This document shows, in pieces, positions 17,474 to 25,914 of a DNA stretch of 34,431 bases. Numbering within the stretch: position 1 is the stretch's first letter; each line of letters begins with the position of its first letter. The DNA lies in contig MDLB01000107.1 of NCBI GenBank assembly GCA_001730085.1, positions 1 through 34,431 of the forward strand, written 5' to 3'. The position numbers and the translations under genes are program-made. A model generated the notes under the pieces. That model was not told the origin of the DNA, ran no database searches, and worked only from the letters and a program-made list of their open reading frames with translations. The stretch comes from PVC group bacterium (ex Bugula neritina AB1). GTDB lineage: Bacteria > GCA-001730085.

Positions 17474-18261
17474 CGCGTTAGACCTCTTTCAAAATGCCCA
17501 TCTCCCAAGAAATCTAATATGGGCTGTATACATTTTTCATCTTGATATTTCTTTTCGATTTTTTTTATGGCCGCAACAACAGTAATCTTTTCACGAAAAA
17601 TCCATTTATGAACTTCTTTTATCGCACTGATTTGTGAATCAGAAAAGCCTCTCCTTTTCAAACCCACTATATTTATGCCAGACATAGAAGAAGGATTCCC
17701 TCCAACAAGTCCATAAGGAACAACATCTTGCAAAATAAGTGTCATCCCCCCCACCATAACATGAGATCCTATGCGAACAAATTGGTGAATCCCAGATAAG
17801 CCTCCTATTATCGCATAGTCCTCAATCGAAACATATCCAGCTAAAGCAACCGAGTTCGCCAATATAACATTATTTTTAACCACACAGTTATGTGCCACAT
17901 GAGAAAATGCCATCAACAAGCAATCATTCCCAATCGCTGTCTTTTCTCCCTCAAAAGAACCTGGGTTGATAGTGACACTTTCTCTAACCGTTGTTCGCTC
18001 TCCGATCTGAACATAACTTTCACATGGTCGATACCTCAAGTCTTGAGGGACAGAACCGATAGTCGCGTGAGGGAAAATGATACTTTCCGCTCCAATAGAA
18101 GTATATCCATCTATAACAGCATGACTTTCCACCCGAACACCTTTATGCAGTTTCACATTAGGACCAATAATAGCATACGGACCTATATAAACATCTGCAT
18201 CTATCTTCGCTCCCGGATCAATAATTGCTGTAGGATGATGGATCGAACCGTTTTTGCTCAT
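17470..18261 (-). CDS. lpxA: UDP-N-acetylglucosamine O-acyltransferase
   Basis: The product has 263 aa, typical. It transfers a 3-hydroxyacyl chain from acyl carrier protein to the 3-OH of UDP-GlcNAc, the first step of lipid A synthesis in the cytosol. The protein is a left-handed beta-helix of hexapeptide repeats. The active-site segment FSHVAHNC puts the catalytic His at residue 124 (His125 in E. coli), and IIGGLSGIHQFVRIG matches the conserved substrate loop. The helical C-terminal part starts with LKRRGFSD. ATG directly abuts the stop of lpxC-fabZ with no gap, so translation is probably coupled. Its hydroxyacyl-ACP substrate is also the substrate of the FabZ half of the upstream fusion, so the two compete for it. 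Confidence 0.97.
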   Translation of the reverse strand: MSKNGSIHHPTAIIDPGAKIDADVYIGPYAIIGPNVKLHKGVRVESHAVIDGYTSIGAESIIFPHATIGSVPQDLRYRPCESYVQIGERTTVRESVTINPGSFEGEKTAIGNDCLLMAFSHVAHNCVVKNNVILANSVALAGYVSIEDYAIIGGLSGIHQFVRIGSHVMVGGMTLILQDVVPYGLVGGNPSSMSGINIVGLKRRGFSDSQISAIKEVHKWIFREKITVVAAIKKIEKKYQDEKCIQPILDFLGDGHFERGLTR

Positions 18262-19584
18262 TTATTTTTCCTCATCAACAAAAGCAAACTTAAATCTACC
18301 CTGAGCGACAACTTCTTCACCAACATAAGCATGTCCTTCAACAGCACCAACTTTATTCCTAGCGCGAACAAGAACCACTTTTAGTAAAAGCGTATCTCCA
18401 GGTAAAACAGGTCGACGAAACTTTACCTGATCCATACTCATGAAGTAAGCTATAAGCCCTTCCTTATCTACTTTCGCTAACATCAGACATGCCGCCGTTT
18501 GTGCCAAAGCCTCCAAAATCAAAACACCAGGCATGATCATATGCCCAGGAAAGTGCCCTTGAAAAAAAGGTTCATTAACCGTAACGTTCTTAAGCCCCAC
18601 AGCTGTCTTTTCACCATCTGTCTCAATGATGCGATCAATAAGCAAAAAAGGGTATCTATGAGGAATGATTTGCTGAATATCATTAACACTTAAAACGCGC
18701 CCTTGCTTCATAAGGTTTTTCTTCGGAGGATTCTCTACCCCTTCTTGCTTCAATATCTCTTTTTTTAAGGCCTTCACCAATTCAACATTCAAGTGATGCC
18801 CCGATTTATGAGAAACAATATGGGCATTAATCCGAGACCCCAACAGAACAAGATCTCCTATAATATCCAAAATTTTATGCCGAACAAATTCATCCTCAAA
18901 CCTCAAGTTCTCATTAAGGATCCCTTGATCTGTTATAACAACCGCATTCTCTAGGCTTCCACCTTTAATCAAACCCTTATTTTTCAGATAATCAACTTCA
19001 AAATCAAAACAAAAAGTCCTTGCACGAGCAACCTCCTCAATAAAAGTATCTGAAGAATATAAATAAGACTTAGACTGCTCCGGAAGATATGGATGTTCAT
19101 ACTCAATAGTAAAAGAAATCCTAAGACCTTCATAAGGAAGAGCTGTTAAGGACATCCCACTTTTTTCAACCGCTATTGGTTCGGAAACAGCAAAACACTT
19201 TCTAAAAGACTCCTGCTCAATCATTCCTGAATCTTTGATTTTTTCAGCAAAACAAGCGCTGCTCCCATCCAAAATAGGAACTTCATCTCCATCTATTTCA
19301 ATAAGCGCGTTGTCCACCCCTATACCTATAAGCGCGGAAAGAAGATGTTCAATCGTATGAATAAAAACATCATCATGGGCAATAGTCGTCCCTCTTGCTG
19401 TATCAACAACATAGGAAACTTCCGCAGGCACTTTGGGATGACCCTCCAAGTCAATCCGAACAAAAACAAAGCCATGATCAACAGGGGCTGGCTTCACAAC
19501 CAAGGAAACTTGATGCCCTGTATGAACACCTATTCCTTCAAAGCAAACAGGTTCTTTCAGTGTTTGTTGTCTGGCCTCAATCAT
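18262..19584 (-). CDS. lpxC-fabZ: LpxC-FabZ fusion: deacetylase plus hydroxyacyl-ACP dehydratase
   Basis: One 440-aa chain holds two enzymes. Residues 1-280 are LpxC, the zinc deacetylase that commits UDP-acyl-GlcNAc to lipid A. TIEH (77-80), HKILD (236-240) and KSGH (260-263) supply the zinc ligands His80, His236 and Asp240 and the catalytic His263. After a short linker, residues about 296-440 are FabZ, which dehydrates 3-hydroxyacyl-ACP in fatty acid synthesis. Its HFPGHMIMPGVL motif has the catalytic His344, and Glu358 lies in LEALAQ. Such fusions are known in Bacteroidota and some other lineages. ATG has AGGAGAG seven bases upstream and overlaps lpxD by eight bases. Physical fusion fixes the ratio of the two enzymes that draw on the hydroxyacyl-ACP pool for phospholipid and lipid A. 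Confidence 0.97.
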   Translation of the reverse strand: MIEARQQTLKEPVCFEGIGVHTGHQVSLVVKPAPVDHGFVFVRIDLEGHPKVPAEVSYVVDTARGTTIAHDDVFIHTIEHLLSALIGIGVDNALIEIDGDEVPILDGSSACFAEKIKDSGMIEQESFRKCFAVSEPIAVEKSGMSLTALPYEGLRISFTIEYEHPYLPEQSKSYLYSSDTFIEEVARARTFCFDFEVDYLKNKGLIKGGSLENAVVITDQGILNENLRFEDEFVRHKILDIIGDLVLLGSRINAHIVSHKSGHHLNVELVKALKKEILKQEGVENPPKKNLMKQGRVLSVNDIQQIIPHRYPFLLIDRIIETDGEKTAVGLKNVTVNEPFFQGHFPGHMIMPGVLILEALAQTAACLMLAKVDKEGLIAYFMSMDQVKFRRPVLPGDTLLLKVVLVRARNKVGAVEGHAYVGEEVVAQGRFKFAFVDEEK

Positions 19585-20644
19585 CTTTCTCTCCTAACAA
19601 TTCCTCCAACTTCTCAATTTTTTGCTGCATTGCTCTCATCGATTTATACATCTCCGGCAACTTATTGCGCAGCACAACATTTTTCTTTTCTTTGCTATGC
19701 TCATGCGCAGGAAAGCCCGAATAAACACCGGGAGTAGTCAACGACTTCGTAACTCCTGATCTCGCTGCTAAAATAACATTAGAAGGAATCATCAAGTGCC
19801 CTGCAACACCACTTTGAGCCGCCACTGTCACAAAGTCATCCAAAACACTGCTTCCTGCAAACCCAGATTGCGCAGAAATAATACAGTTCTTACCAATAAT
19901 CACATTATGTGCTATTTGAACCTGATTATCTATTTTGGTCCCCGAGCCAATCGAAGTCCTATCAAACCGGGCACGATCGATCGTAACGTTTGCCCCCACT
20001 TCAACATCATCGCCTATAGATACAATGCCGATTTGAGGAATTTTGACATGCTTTCGAGCCTTTTGAACATATCCAAAACCATCACTCCCAACAACTGTCC
20101 CGCTATGTATCACAACCCGATCTCCCAAAAGAGACCCTTCTCGAATAACAACTTGAGGATAAATATGACAATTCTTACCTAGTGTCACATTTTCTCCAAT
20201 AAAGGTCCCACTTTCTATAAGAGTATCATCCCCTATCACGGAACCCTCTTCAATCACGGCATACGAACCTATCGCAACTTTTTCACCCAAAACAACAGAG
20301 GGGTGAATTTTAGCCGTTTCACAAATAGACGTTGGTTTATTGCGAGTACCCCCTAAATACTTCTCAGCAACCTGTGCAAAAGCAAATGAGGCATTTTTGG
20401 TAACAATGCAAGTTTTTCCATCAACGCCTCCTGCAAAATCAACAATATAAGCAGAAGCATCTCCTTTAACGATTAATGATCGCCTTTTGGCATTAGAAAG
20501 AAAAGAAACATCTCCATCTTTCGCACTCTCAACCCCAGCCAACCCTTTAATAATAGCCTCCGGATCTCCAATAACAGATCCATCAACTAAAGCTGCAATA
20601 TCTTGAACTGTCGGCAACGGGGACTGAAATCTATTTTTTTCCAT
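19577..20644 (-). CDS. lpxD: UDP-3-O-acylglucosamine N-acyltransferase
   Basis: The product has 355 aa. It adds the N-linked hydroxyacyl chain to UDP-3-O-acyl-glucosamine, the step after LpxC. The N-terminal domain (about 1-105) binds the uridine/GlcNAc part; the middle is a hexapeptide-repeat beta-helix; the catalytic His is in IDNQVQIAHNVIIG. The C terminus is a charged helix (about 325-355, LPEMYKSMRAMQQKIEKLEE) that in LpxD packs in the trimer and helps bind the acyl carrier. ATG overlaps the end of skp by 14 bases and has no ribosome site of its own, implying coupling. Confidence 0.96.
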   Translation of the reverse strand: MEKNRFQSPLPTVQDIAALVDGSVIGDPEAIIKGLAGVESAKDGDVSFLSNAKRRSLIVKGDASAYIVDFAGGVDGKTCIVTKNASFAFAQVAEKYLGGTRNKPTSICETAKIHPSVVLGEKVAIGSYAVIEEGSVIGDDTLIESGTFIGENVTLGKNCHIYPQVVIREGSLLGDRVVIHSGTVVGSDGFGYVQKARKHVKIPQIGIVSIGDDVEVGANVTIDRARFDRTSIGSGTKIDNQVQIAHNVIIGKNCIISAQSGFAGSSVLDDFVTVAAQSGVAGHLMIPSNVILAARSGVTKSLTTPGVYSGFPAHEHSKEKKNVVLRNKLPEMYKSMRAMQQKIEKLEELLGEKDD

Positions 20645-21173
20645 ATTTTTTTGCTAATGCTTTCAATATTTCATCCGTAATATCAATTTTATCCTGACTA
20701 AAAAGAATAAACATTTCAGTATTATTCAAAATCATATCATAGTCTTCTTTTAAACCATAAGCTTCTACAGTTTTCTTAACTTCTTCAATAGCTTTTCCTC
20801 TCCACTTTTCATCTAAAGCTTTGAGTTCTTTATTGACCTGATAAACATACTCCTGCAATTCACCTATTTTCTCCTCTATTTCGGCACTCTTTTTCTCTTT
20901 TTCAGAGTCGCTTAAAATAACGGACTTGCTCTCATACTCTTCTCTTAACTTTTTAATAACACTTTTCTTTTCTTCAACTTTTTGCTGTCTACTATCGGTT
21001 TCTTGCTTAAGTTTTAAAGCAGCTTCTTTCATCCCGCCGTAATTTCTCCAAATACGACGCATATCAACCACTCCAACTTTTTCAACATCGTAATCATCAC
21101 CTCTGGCGACAGAAACTTCCGATATTCCTGATAAGAACAATAAAAACCCAAAGAAAAACATTTTGTTTCGCAT
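20631..21173 (-). CDS. skp: Periplasmic chaperone Skp/OmpH
   Basis: The product has 180 aa. A signal peptide (about 1-24) exports it to the periplasm. The mature protein is mostly Lys/Glu-rich coiled coil (about 55-130), the tentacle structure with which Skp trimers hold unfolded outer-membrane proteins. VGVVDMRRIWRNYGGMKEAA matches the conserved start of the mature domain. ATG has GGAGGAG about nine bases upstream. It sits between bamA and lpxD, the order in many Gram-negative genomes, so chaperone, insertase and lipid A genes are made together. Confidence 0.93.
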   Translation of the reverse strand: MRNKMFFFGFLLFLSGISEVSVARGDDYDVEKVGVVDMRRIWRNYGGMKEAALKLKQETDSRQQKVEEKKSVIKKLREEYESKSVILSDSEKEKKSAEIEEKIGELQEYVYQVNKELKALDEKWRGKAIEEVKKTVEAYGLKEDYDMILNNTEMFILFSQDKIDITDEILKALAKKYGKK

Positions 21174-21284
21174 CTGACTACTCTCCTCCGTTTTAGCATT
21201 TTTAGATTATTAAAAATAACACATCATACACTTTTATTTAAGAAACATAAAAAGTTACCATAAACAGTCTCGTTTTGTTAAAGT

Positions 21285-23564
21285 TTAGAAAAACCCACCC
21301 ATGCTAAAGTGAAGACGGCTATCATCTTCATGCTCCTCAGCATCAAGAGCGAATCCATAATCAAGCTTAACGGGACCAAGAGGCGTTTTTATCCTAACCC
21401 CTACACCCACACCTGTTTTCAAGTCTTTCAAAGTCACATCTTCCGCATTTTTCCAAACATTCCCTGTATCGACAAAAAGAGCCCCTCTGATCATTTCGAC
21501 AAGCGGGAACGAGTATTCTAAATTAAAAATAAAAGTAGAGTTTCCACCTATCGGCTCAAGATCTTCCTGAGGGCCAACAGCTCTATCTTCATACCCTCTA
21601 ACCGTTGAGCCACCTCCTGCATAGAATCGCTCATAAAAAGGTATTTCCCCCTGCTCACTAGACGGCCTAATAAATCCTAATCGAAATCTCGCATCCAAAA
21701 CCCCCATGTCTGTCACTTTAAAATACCAGTTTGAAGAATAGTTAGACCTAATCATCTCAACATCTCCTCCAAAAAAACCTCCCGTTGTCTCTAAGGAAAC
21801 CGTATGCAAAGATCCTTTTGTCGGGAACTGAATATTATCTCGCGTATCCCTGGAAACACGAAAGCCCAACGTATTAACATATTTTTCACCAGCCTCCAAA
21901 GTGATTGCATTAGGAAGGTCGCTTCCTTCTTCAATATCTATTTTAACAGTTTCGCTTTTAAAATGACCTAAAATATATGTATCTTCACCAAAGGGATGCC
22001 CCATTCGGACAGAAGCACCTTTTCGATTCTCCCTATAATCGTCGCGATCCCACTCCCTATTGTAAACATTCATACCTAAAAGGAGTGGCTTCCCTGCAAG
22101 CCATGGTTCTGTAAACCCAAAACTATAATTTTTACGCGTTCCCCCAATTTCTGCTCTAACATCTAAACGCTGACCACCCCCCACAAAAAAAGGAAAGCCC
22201 AATAAATCAAAGTTATTTTGAGCAATTTCAATAAACCCAACAAATTTATCAATAGAACTGTAGCCTCCTCCAAAGCTAAACTCACCTGTTTTCTTCTCTT
22301 TTACATTAACAAGCAAGTGTCTATATCCAGGCTGAGTCCCCTCTGTTGTCTCGAACGCAACATCCTCGAAGTAGTTTAACCTGAATAACTTTTGGCGACT
22401 CTTTTTCATTTTTTCTCCATTAAACGGCTCTAATGGATGAACTTTTAACTCCCTGCGGATCACGTTATCTTTTGTTCGAGTATTTCCCTGTATCAAAATC
22501 TTTTCAATATGCACAAGTTCATTCTCTTCAACCTTATACGTGACATCTACAATACCTTTGCCTCTGGTGACAAAAGTAGATGGAAGAATTTTGGCATGAA
22601 CATGCCCTCTATCAGAATAATAGTCTTGAATCGCACGTTGATCCATCAAAAGTCCCAGTTGATTAAAAGGCTCACCTTCTACCATTTTTAACGATGACCG
22701 AACTTCTTCAAGAGGAAAAAGCTCAACCCCTTTGATTTCAAGGATACCAACGCGATACATCTTTCCTTCTTTTATTCGAAGGGTAACCGTTAATGCTTTC
22801 GAATCGTCCTCATAGGTTAACTCGGGTTCTTCTATAACGGCATCAACATATCCCAAAGAATTATAGTAATACTGTAACCTCTGAACATCTTCTTCAAGAA
22901 GATCCTCCTTAAATACCCCACTTCCAAAAAACCACTTTTCTTTCAACTTGATCATTTTTTTAAGTTTCGCCGTAGAAACGTGCTCATTGCCTAGAATATT
23001 TATTTTTTTTACAAAAACACGATAAGACTCATAAATCATAACAACAACATCAACTTTTCTCGCAAAGTTATCAACTGTCACCTGTGGGTCTATTTGAACT
23101 TTGTAAAAACCTTTTTCCCAGTATTTATCTTCAATCTTTTTCACTGCCTCATGCAAGGTTTTTTTATTAAAAATATCTCCTTCAGAAAAAGGAAGCTCTT
23201 TAAACAGTTCTTTTTTACGAAAAACTTTATTCCCTTCAAACTTTATGCTAGCAACAGAGAATTTTTCTTCAAGAACAAAAGTTAAAACTACCCCTTCTTC
23301 AACATCGTCCATTTCAATATCTATATCAGAAAAATATCCCAGAGAGTAGATCCTTTTCATATCATCACTAAGAACATCTTTCCTAAAAGCCCCTCCCTTT
23401 TTTGACTCCAACTGAGACAAAATAGACTCTGTGCTTATGGAAACATTCCCAACAATTTCAACATCGACAATCCGTGAACCTTCATCTGAGGCTAACAAGG
23501 AAGAAATATTGAAAGACAAAGACAAAATAAAAATAAAACAAATTTTAAAAAAAATATTTTTCAT
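21285..23564 (-). CDS. bamA: Outer-membrane protein assembly factor BamA
   Basis: The product has 759 aa. A signal peptide covers about 1-25, followed by five POTRA domains (about 30-415), for example IVDVEIVGNVSISTE in POTRA1. A 16-strand Omp85 barrel (about 420-759) follows. The loop-6 signature appears as STVRGYEDR, and the protein ends in Phe-Phe, the usual barrel end. It folds and inserts beta-barrel proteins, including presumably the porin in this window, into the outer membrane. The start is ATG with AAGG nine bases upstream. It is the first gene of the envelope operon, and a promoter with a perfect -10 lies about 190 bases upstream, with a G9 run in the leader. Other Bam components are not nearby. 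Confidence 0.97.
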   Translation of the reverse strand: MKNIFFKICFIFILSLSFNISSLLASDEGSRIVDVEIVGNVSISTESILSQLESKKGGAFRKDVLSDDMKRIYSLGYFSDIDIEMDDVEEGVVLTFVLEEKFSVASIKFEGNKVFRKKELFKELPFSEGDIFNKKTLHEAVKKIEDKYWEKGFYKVQIDPQVTVDNFARKVDVVVMIYESYRVFVKKINILGNEHVSTAKLKKMIKLKEKWFFGSGVFKEDLLEEDVQRLQYYYNSLGYVDAVIEEPELTYEDDSKALTVTLRIKEGKMYRVGILEIKGVELFPLEEVRSSLKMVEGEPFNQLGLLMDQRAIQDYYSDRGHVHAKILPSTFVTRGKGIVDVTYKVEENELVHIEKILIQGNTRTKDNVIRRELKVHPLEPFNGEKMKKSRQKLFRLNYFEDVAFETTEGTQPGYRHLLVNVKEKKTGEFSFGGGYSSIDKFVGFIEIAQNNFDLLGFPFFVGGGQRLDVRAEIGGTRKNYSFGFTEPWLAGKPLLLGMNVYNREWDRDDYRENRKGASVRMGHPFGEDTYILGHFKSETVKIDIEEGSDLPNAITLEAGEKYVNTLGFRVSRDTRDNIQFPTKGSLHTVSLETTGGFFGGDVEMIRSNYSSNWYFKVTDMGVLDARFRLGFIRPSSEQGEIPFYERFYAGGGSTVRGYEDRAVGPQEDLEPIGGNSTFIFNLEYSFPLVEMIRGALFVDTGNVWKNAEDVTLKDLKTGVGVGVRIKTPLGPVKLDYGFALDAEEHEDDSRLHFSMGGFF

Positions 23565-23613
23565 AAAACAAAACCTTTTTCCCAGTCTTTAACGATCACG
23601 ACTTTTTAGAATT

Positions 23614-23622
23614 CCCCCCCCC
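23614..23622 (-). repeat. G9 homopolymer in the bamA leader
   Basis: There are nine C on the plus strand (G9 in the mRNA sense), 50 bases upstream of the bamA start codon and about 130 bases into the predicted leader. Runs of this length are prone to slippage. Confidence 0.7.
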
Positions 23623-23756
23623 TGTATTTGAGAATACACACGTTGCTAGGGATTTTTTAAATTTTGCCTTTTGGAGCGTTTTCCCAATAAAGCATGTCGG
23701 AAAGATTCTAAACTCACCTTTTAATTTTCGCAAATTCAGCTTTCCCTAAAGAAAAG

Positions 23757-23784
23757 ATTATAACAGCTTTCATCTTTGTGGCAA
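23757..23784 (-). promoter_or_regulatory. Predicted sigma70 promoter of the bamA-lpx operon
   Basis: On the minus strand TTGCCA (23779-23784, five of six consensus) is followed after 16 bases by a perfect TATAAT (23757-23762) with a TG extended -10 motif. It is the best promoter candidate upstream of the whole bamA to DUF374 unit. Confidence 0.6.
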
Positions 23785-23992
23785 TGTTCATCTTAAAGAA
23801 AGGCCTTCTCTCTCTGATCTTTTTCTTCGGAACTCTTCTAAAAAATTTTTATTATTTAATAAAAAAGACCTTAGCTATAAAGAGGGTTCTCACCTCCCTC
23901 TAAATAAGATCCTTTAACGTTTCTGCATATGTTAAGAGCATTAAAGTGACGCAAAAAGATTCTTCAAAATCTCTTAAAAAGGATTGATCTCC

Positions 23993-25585
23993 CTAATTTT
24001 TTTTACGCTTAATCTCCCTTGAAAACCACCCACACGTATATGCATCTATTTTCGCTGTCAGCTCTTCAACCCTAAGCTCCTTAAGTTTTTTCTCATAAAG
24101 AGACATTTCCTTATCAAAAAGGATTGAAACCTGCTCTCTTTTTCGTTCAAAATAGATACGTGTAACCTCTTCTAAAATATCTTCACGCAATTGAACCATC
24201 ATCTTTGAACGCATTTCAATACTAGCCTCATCAGAAGTATAGATAAGATCCCCAAAATCCCAAGAAAGATCAATTTTCCAATCAGAATCATGCTCTATAG
24301 GAAGACCAATCACTCTTCCATTAGAATAAGCATTAAAATTTTCAGACCGATCAGTCCCAAAAGATAAGCTTACTTTTGGCCAATAAGCTTTCTTTTGCGC
24401 ACGCATAAACATTTGATCTATTTTACTTTTTGCCACATCGGCATACTCGATAGCTTTTTTTTGAACAGATTGAACGGTAGGCTCTTCTACCTTTTTTTTA
24501 GAATAAAAACTTTCAAAAAGATTTGTCTTTTTCTCATCTTTTTCCCAAGAATACACCCCTCTCTCTAAAGAACAAAAAATCTTCCCTTTCATTTTCTGCA
24601 TCCCTAAAACTTTTAAAAAGGGTAAGCCTTCTTGTCTTCTTGTCCAAAAGTGATCCTCTTGATTCAGAAAAAAAACACCTTTAGCTCCACTAACCCAGAG
24701 GCCTTCTCCTTCTTCTCCAAGACACAGATCATAAATATCTTCAATCTTTGGCAATCCATCTTGAGGCAAAAAAAGAGGTTCCCAAAAATCACTATTTTTA
24801 TGTCTCATTCCTCTAAGCCCTTTAGGAGAAGAGTAACATAAAGATCTTGATCCTTGATCCCAAAACAATACTTTTCGCATACTTTTATATTTTTGTAAAA
24901 AAAAGAGGTCACCTTCTTCTTTGGTTAAAGATTTATCATCCTCCCCATCTTTTGAATCGCCACCTACAACCCTAAAAGATTCCAAAACAAAAGGTATTTC
25001 ATTTTTTAAAAGGTGAAAAACACCTCTTTCGGACAAAATAAATTTCTCTTCTTGCGACCCACAGATTTTAAAGATTTTTTCACCTACTCCTGGATATTTT
25101 ACTTCTTTCCAATTAATCCCTTCGTCTTTAGAAGAATAAAGAGAATTTACCGTATTCAATAAAAGTTCTGAACCGCTCTCATCTGTCCATACGTTCAATA
25201 TTTGATCACTCCCTCGTGTTTCATACACTGTCCGCACGATTTTTTTCTCATAAAGATATAGGTTTTTATTTGTTAGAACAAAAGCTTTTTTTTCTGAAAA
25301 AAGAACGGCAGACAAGATCTGCTCTCCTGTCGAAACATAGAAAGCTTTTTTCCAAACACCTTTTTCTTTTACCCACAAAGCTCTCTTTTCAACAAAAAAA
25401 ACTGCAGAAATTTTTTCTAAAAAAGAAAGAGGAAAAATGGCAGATTTTTCTTTAAAAAAATCAAGATCTTTGACGGTTACCCATGACGAATAAACATCAT
25501 CTAAAAAAAAGTATGTAAAAAAAAGTATAAACAAAAACGTCGTTTGAAAAAATTTAGATACAAAGCTGCGAAACAAAGATACCAT
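23993..25585 (-). CDS. Exported protein of unknown function with propeller-like N half
   Basis: The product has 530 aa from the ATG at 25585; a GTG at 25591 is possible and neither start has a well-spaced ribosome site. A signal peptide or anchor lies at about 8-32. Residues about 35-375 consist of short repeats that look like beta-propeller blades, including the Asp-box SSKDEGINWK (S-x-D-x-G-x-x-W, near 155) and the WVSGAKGVFFL and CSLERGVYSW type strands. The C-terminal part (about 395-530) is distinct: AYWPKVSLSFGTDRS, then DWKIDLSWDFGDLIYTSDEA, a charged helix rich in Arg/Glu, and LRVEELTAKIDAYTCGWFSR. This tail recalls a helical outer-membrane or TolC-like segment, but I cannot assign a family. 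It stands alone between dnaB and bamA, with spacers on both sides. Role unknown; periplasmic or envelope location is inferred from the signal. Confidence 0.8.
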   Translation of the reverse strand: MVSLFRSFVSKFFQTTFLFILFFTYFFLDDVYSSWVTVKDLDFFKEKSAIFPLSFLEKISAVFFVEKRALWVKEKGVWKKAFYVSTGEQILSAVLFSEKKAFVLTNKNLYLYEKKIVRTVYETRGSDQILNVWTDESGSELLLNTVNSLYSSKDEGINWKEVKYPGVGEKIFKICGSQEEKFILSERGVFHLLKNEIPFVLESFRVVGGDSKDGEDDKSLTKEEGDLFFLQKYKSMRKVLFWDQGSRSLCYSSPKGLRGMRHKNSDFWEPLFLPQDGLPKIEDIYDLCLGEEGEGLWVSGAKGVFFLNQEDHFWTRRQEGLPFLKVLGMQKMKGKIFCSLERGVYSWEKDEKKTNLFESFYSKKKVEEPTVQSVQKKAIEYADVAKSKIDQMFMRAQKKAYWPKVSLSFGTDRSENFNAYSNGRVIGLPIEHDSDWKIDLSWDFGDLIYTSDEASIEMRSKMMVQLREDILEEVTRIYFERKREQVSILFDKEMSLYEKKLKELRVEELTAKIDAYTCGWFSREIKRKKN

Positions 25586-25914
25586 CTCCACTTTTTACGT
25601 TGAACTTACAACAAAACACCTCTTATTTTTAAGTATAAGACTAGCCCTTCCCCGGAGTTATAAAATCAGAAAGCACGGTAGCCGTGTAGATTAAAGCTTA
25701 AAGTTCTTCTCCTTCTTTTAAAAAAGCGTTGTGATTTCAGGTCCACCTGCACATTCAAGACATAATATTTCTTCAGAACAAGCCTCCGCGTTAAAGCTTC
25801 TTTCAATAAAGCCTATGAAATATTTTGCAAGAACATCCGTCCCTATGATTTTTCTTGAAAGTTTTTTTTAAGAAAGCAAAGAAAGGTTAAGAAAAAATTT
25901 TCAACAGCCTAGAA
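25586..25914. other. 329-bp spacer after dnaB
   Basis: This holds the orphan reading frame at 25718-25867 and a small hairpin (cacgg / ccgtg, 25674-25686). No clear terminator follows the dnaB stop codon and no clear promoter precedes the exported protein gene. Confidence 0.45.
25718..25867 (-). pseudogene. Orphan 49-codon frame without start, possible gene remnant
   Basis: On the minus strand a frame runs open for 49 codons from just after a stop (25868-25870) to TAA at 25718-25720, with no ATG, GTG or TTG. The amino acid content looks coding: it includes GTDVLAKYFIGFIERSF and then EEILCLECAGGPEITTLF, with three cysteines. The frame begins next to a run of eight A, and adding one A would join it to a hydrophobic stretch upstream (FFLTFLCFLKK), but even that has no start. 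It may be a decayed small gene. I do not recognise a family. Confidence 0.3.

Larger units (their letters stand above)
23565..23992. other. 428-bp spacer with the bamA operon promoter and leader
   Basis: This contains the promoter at 23757-23784, a leader of about 185 bases with a G9 tract, and a 6-bp hairpin (agaggg / ccctct, 23881-23901) closer to the upstream gene. A 25-codon ORF overlapping the promoter is probably chance. I see no gene. Confidence 0.55.

Noticed and set aside
23681-23790. 25-codon minus-strand ORF upstream of bamA
   Set aside because: It overlaps the predicted bamA promoter and has no ribosome site.
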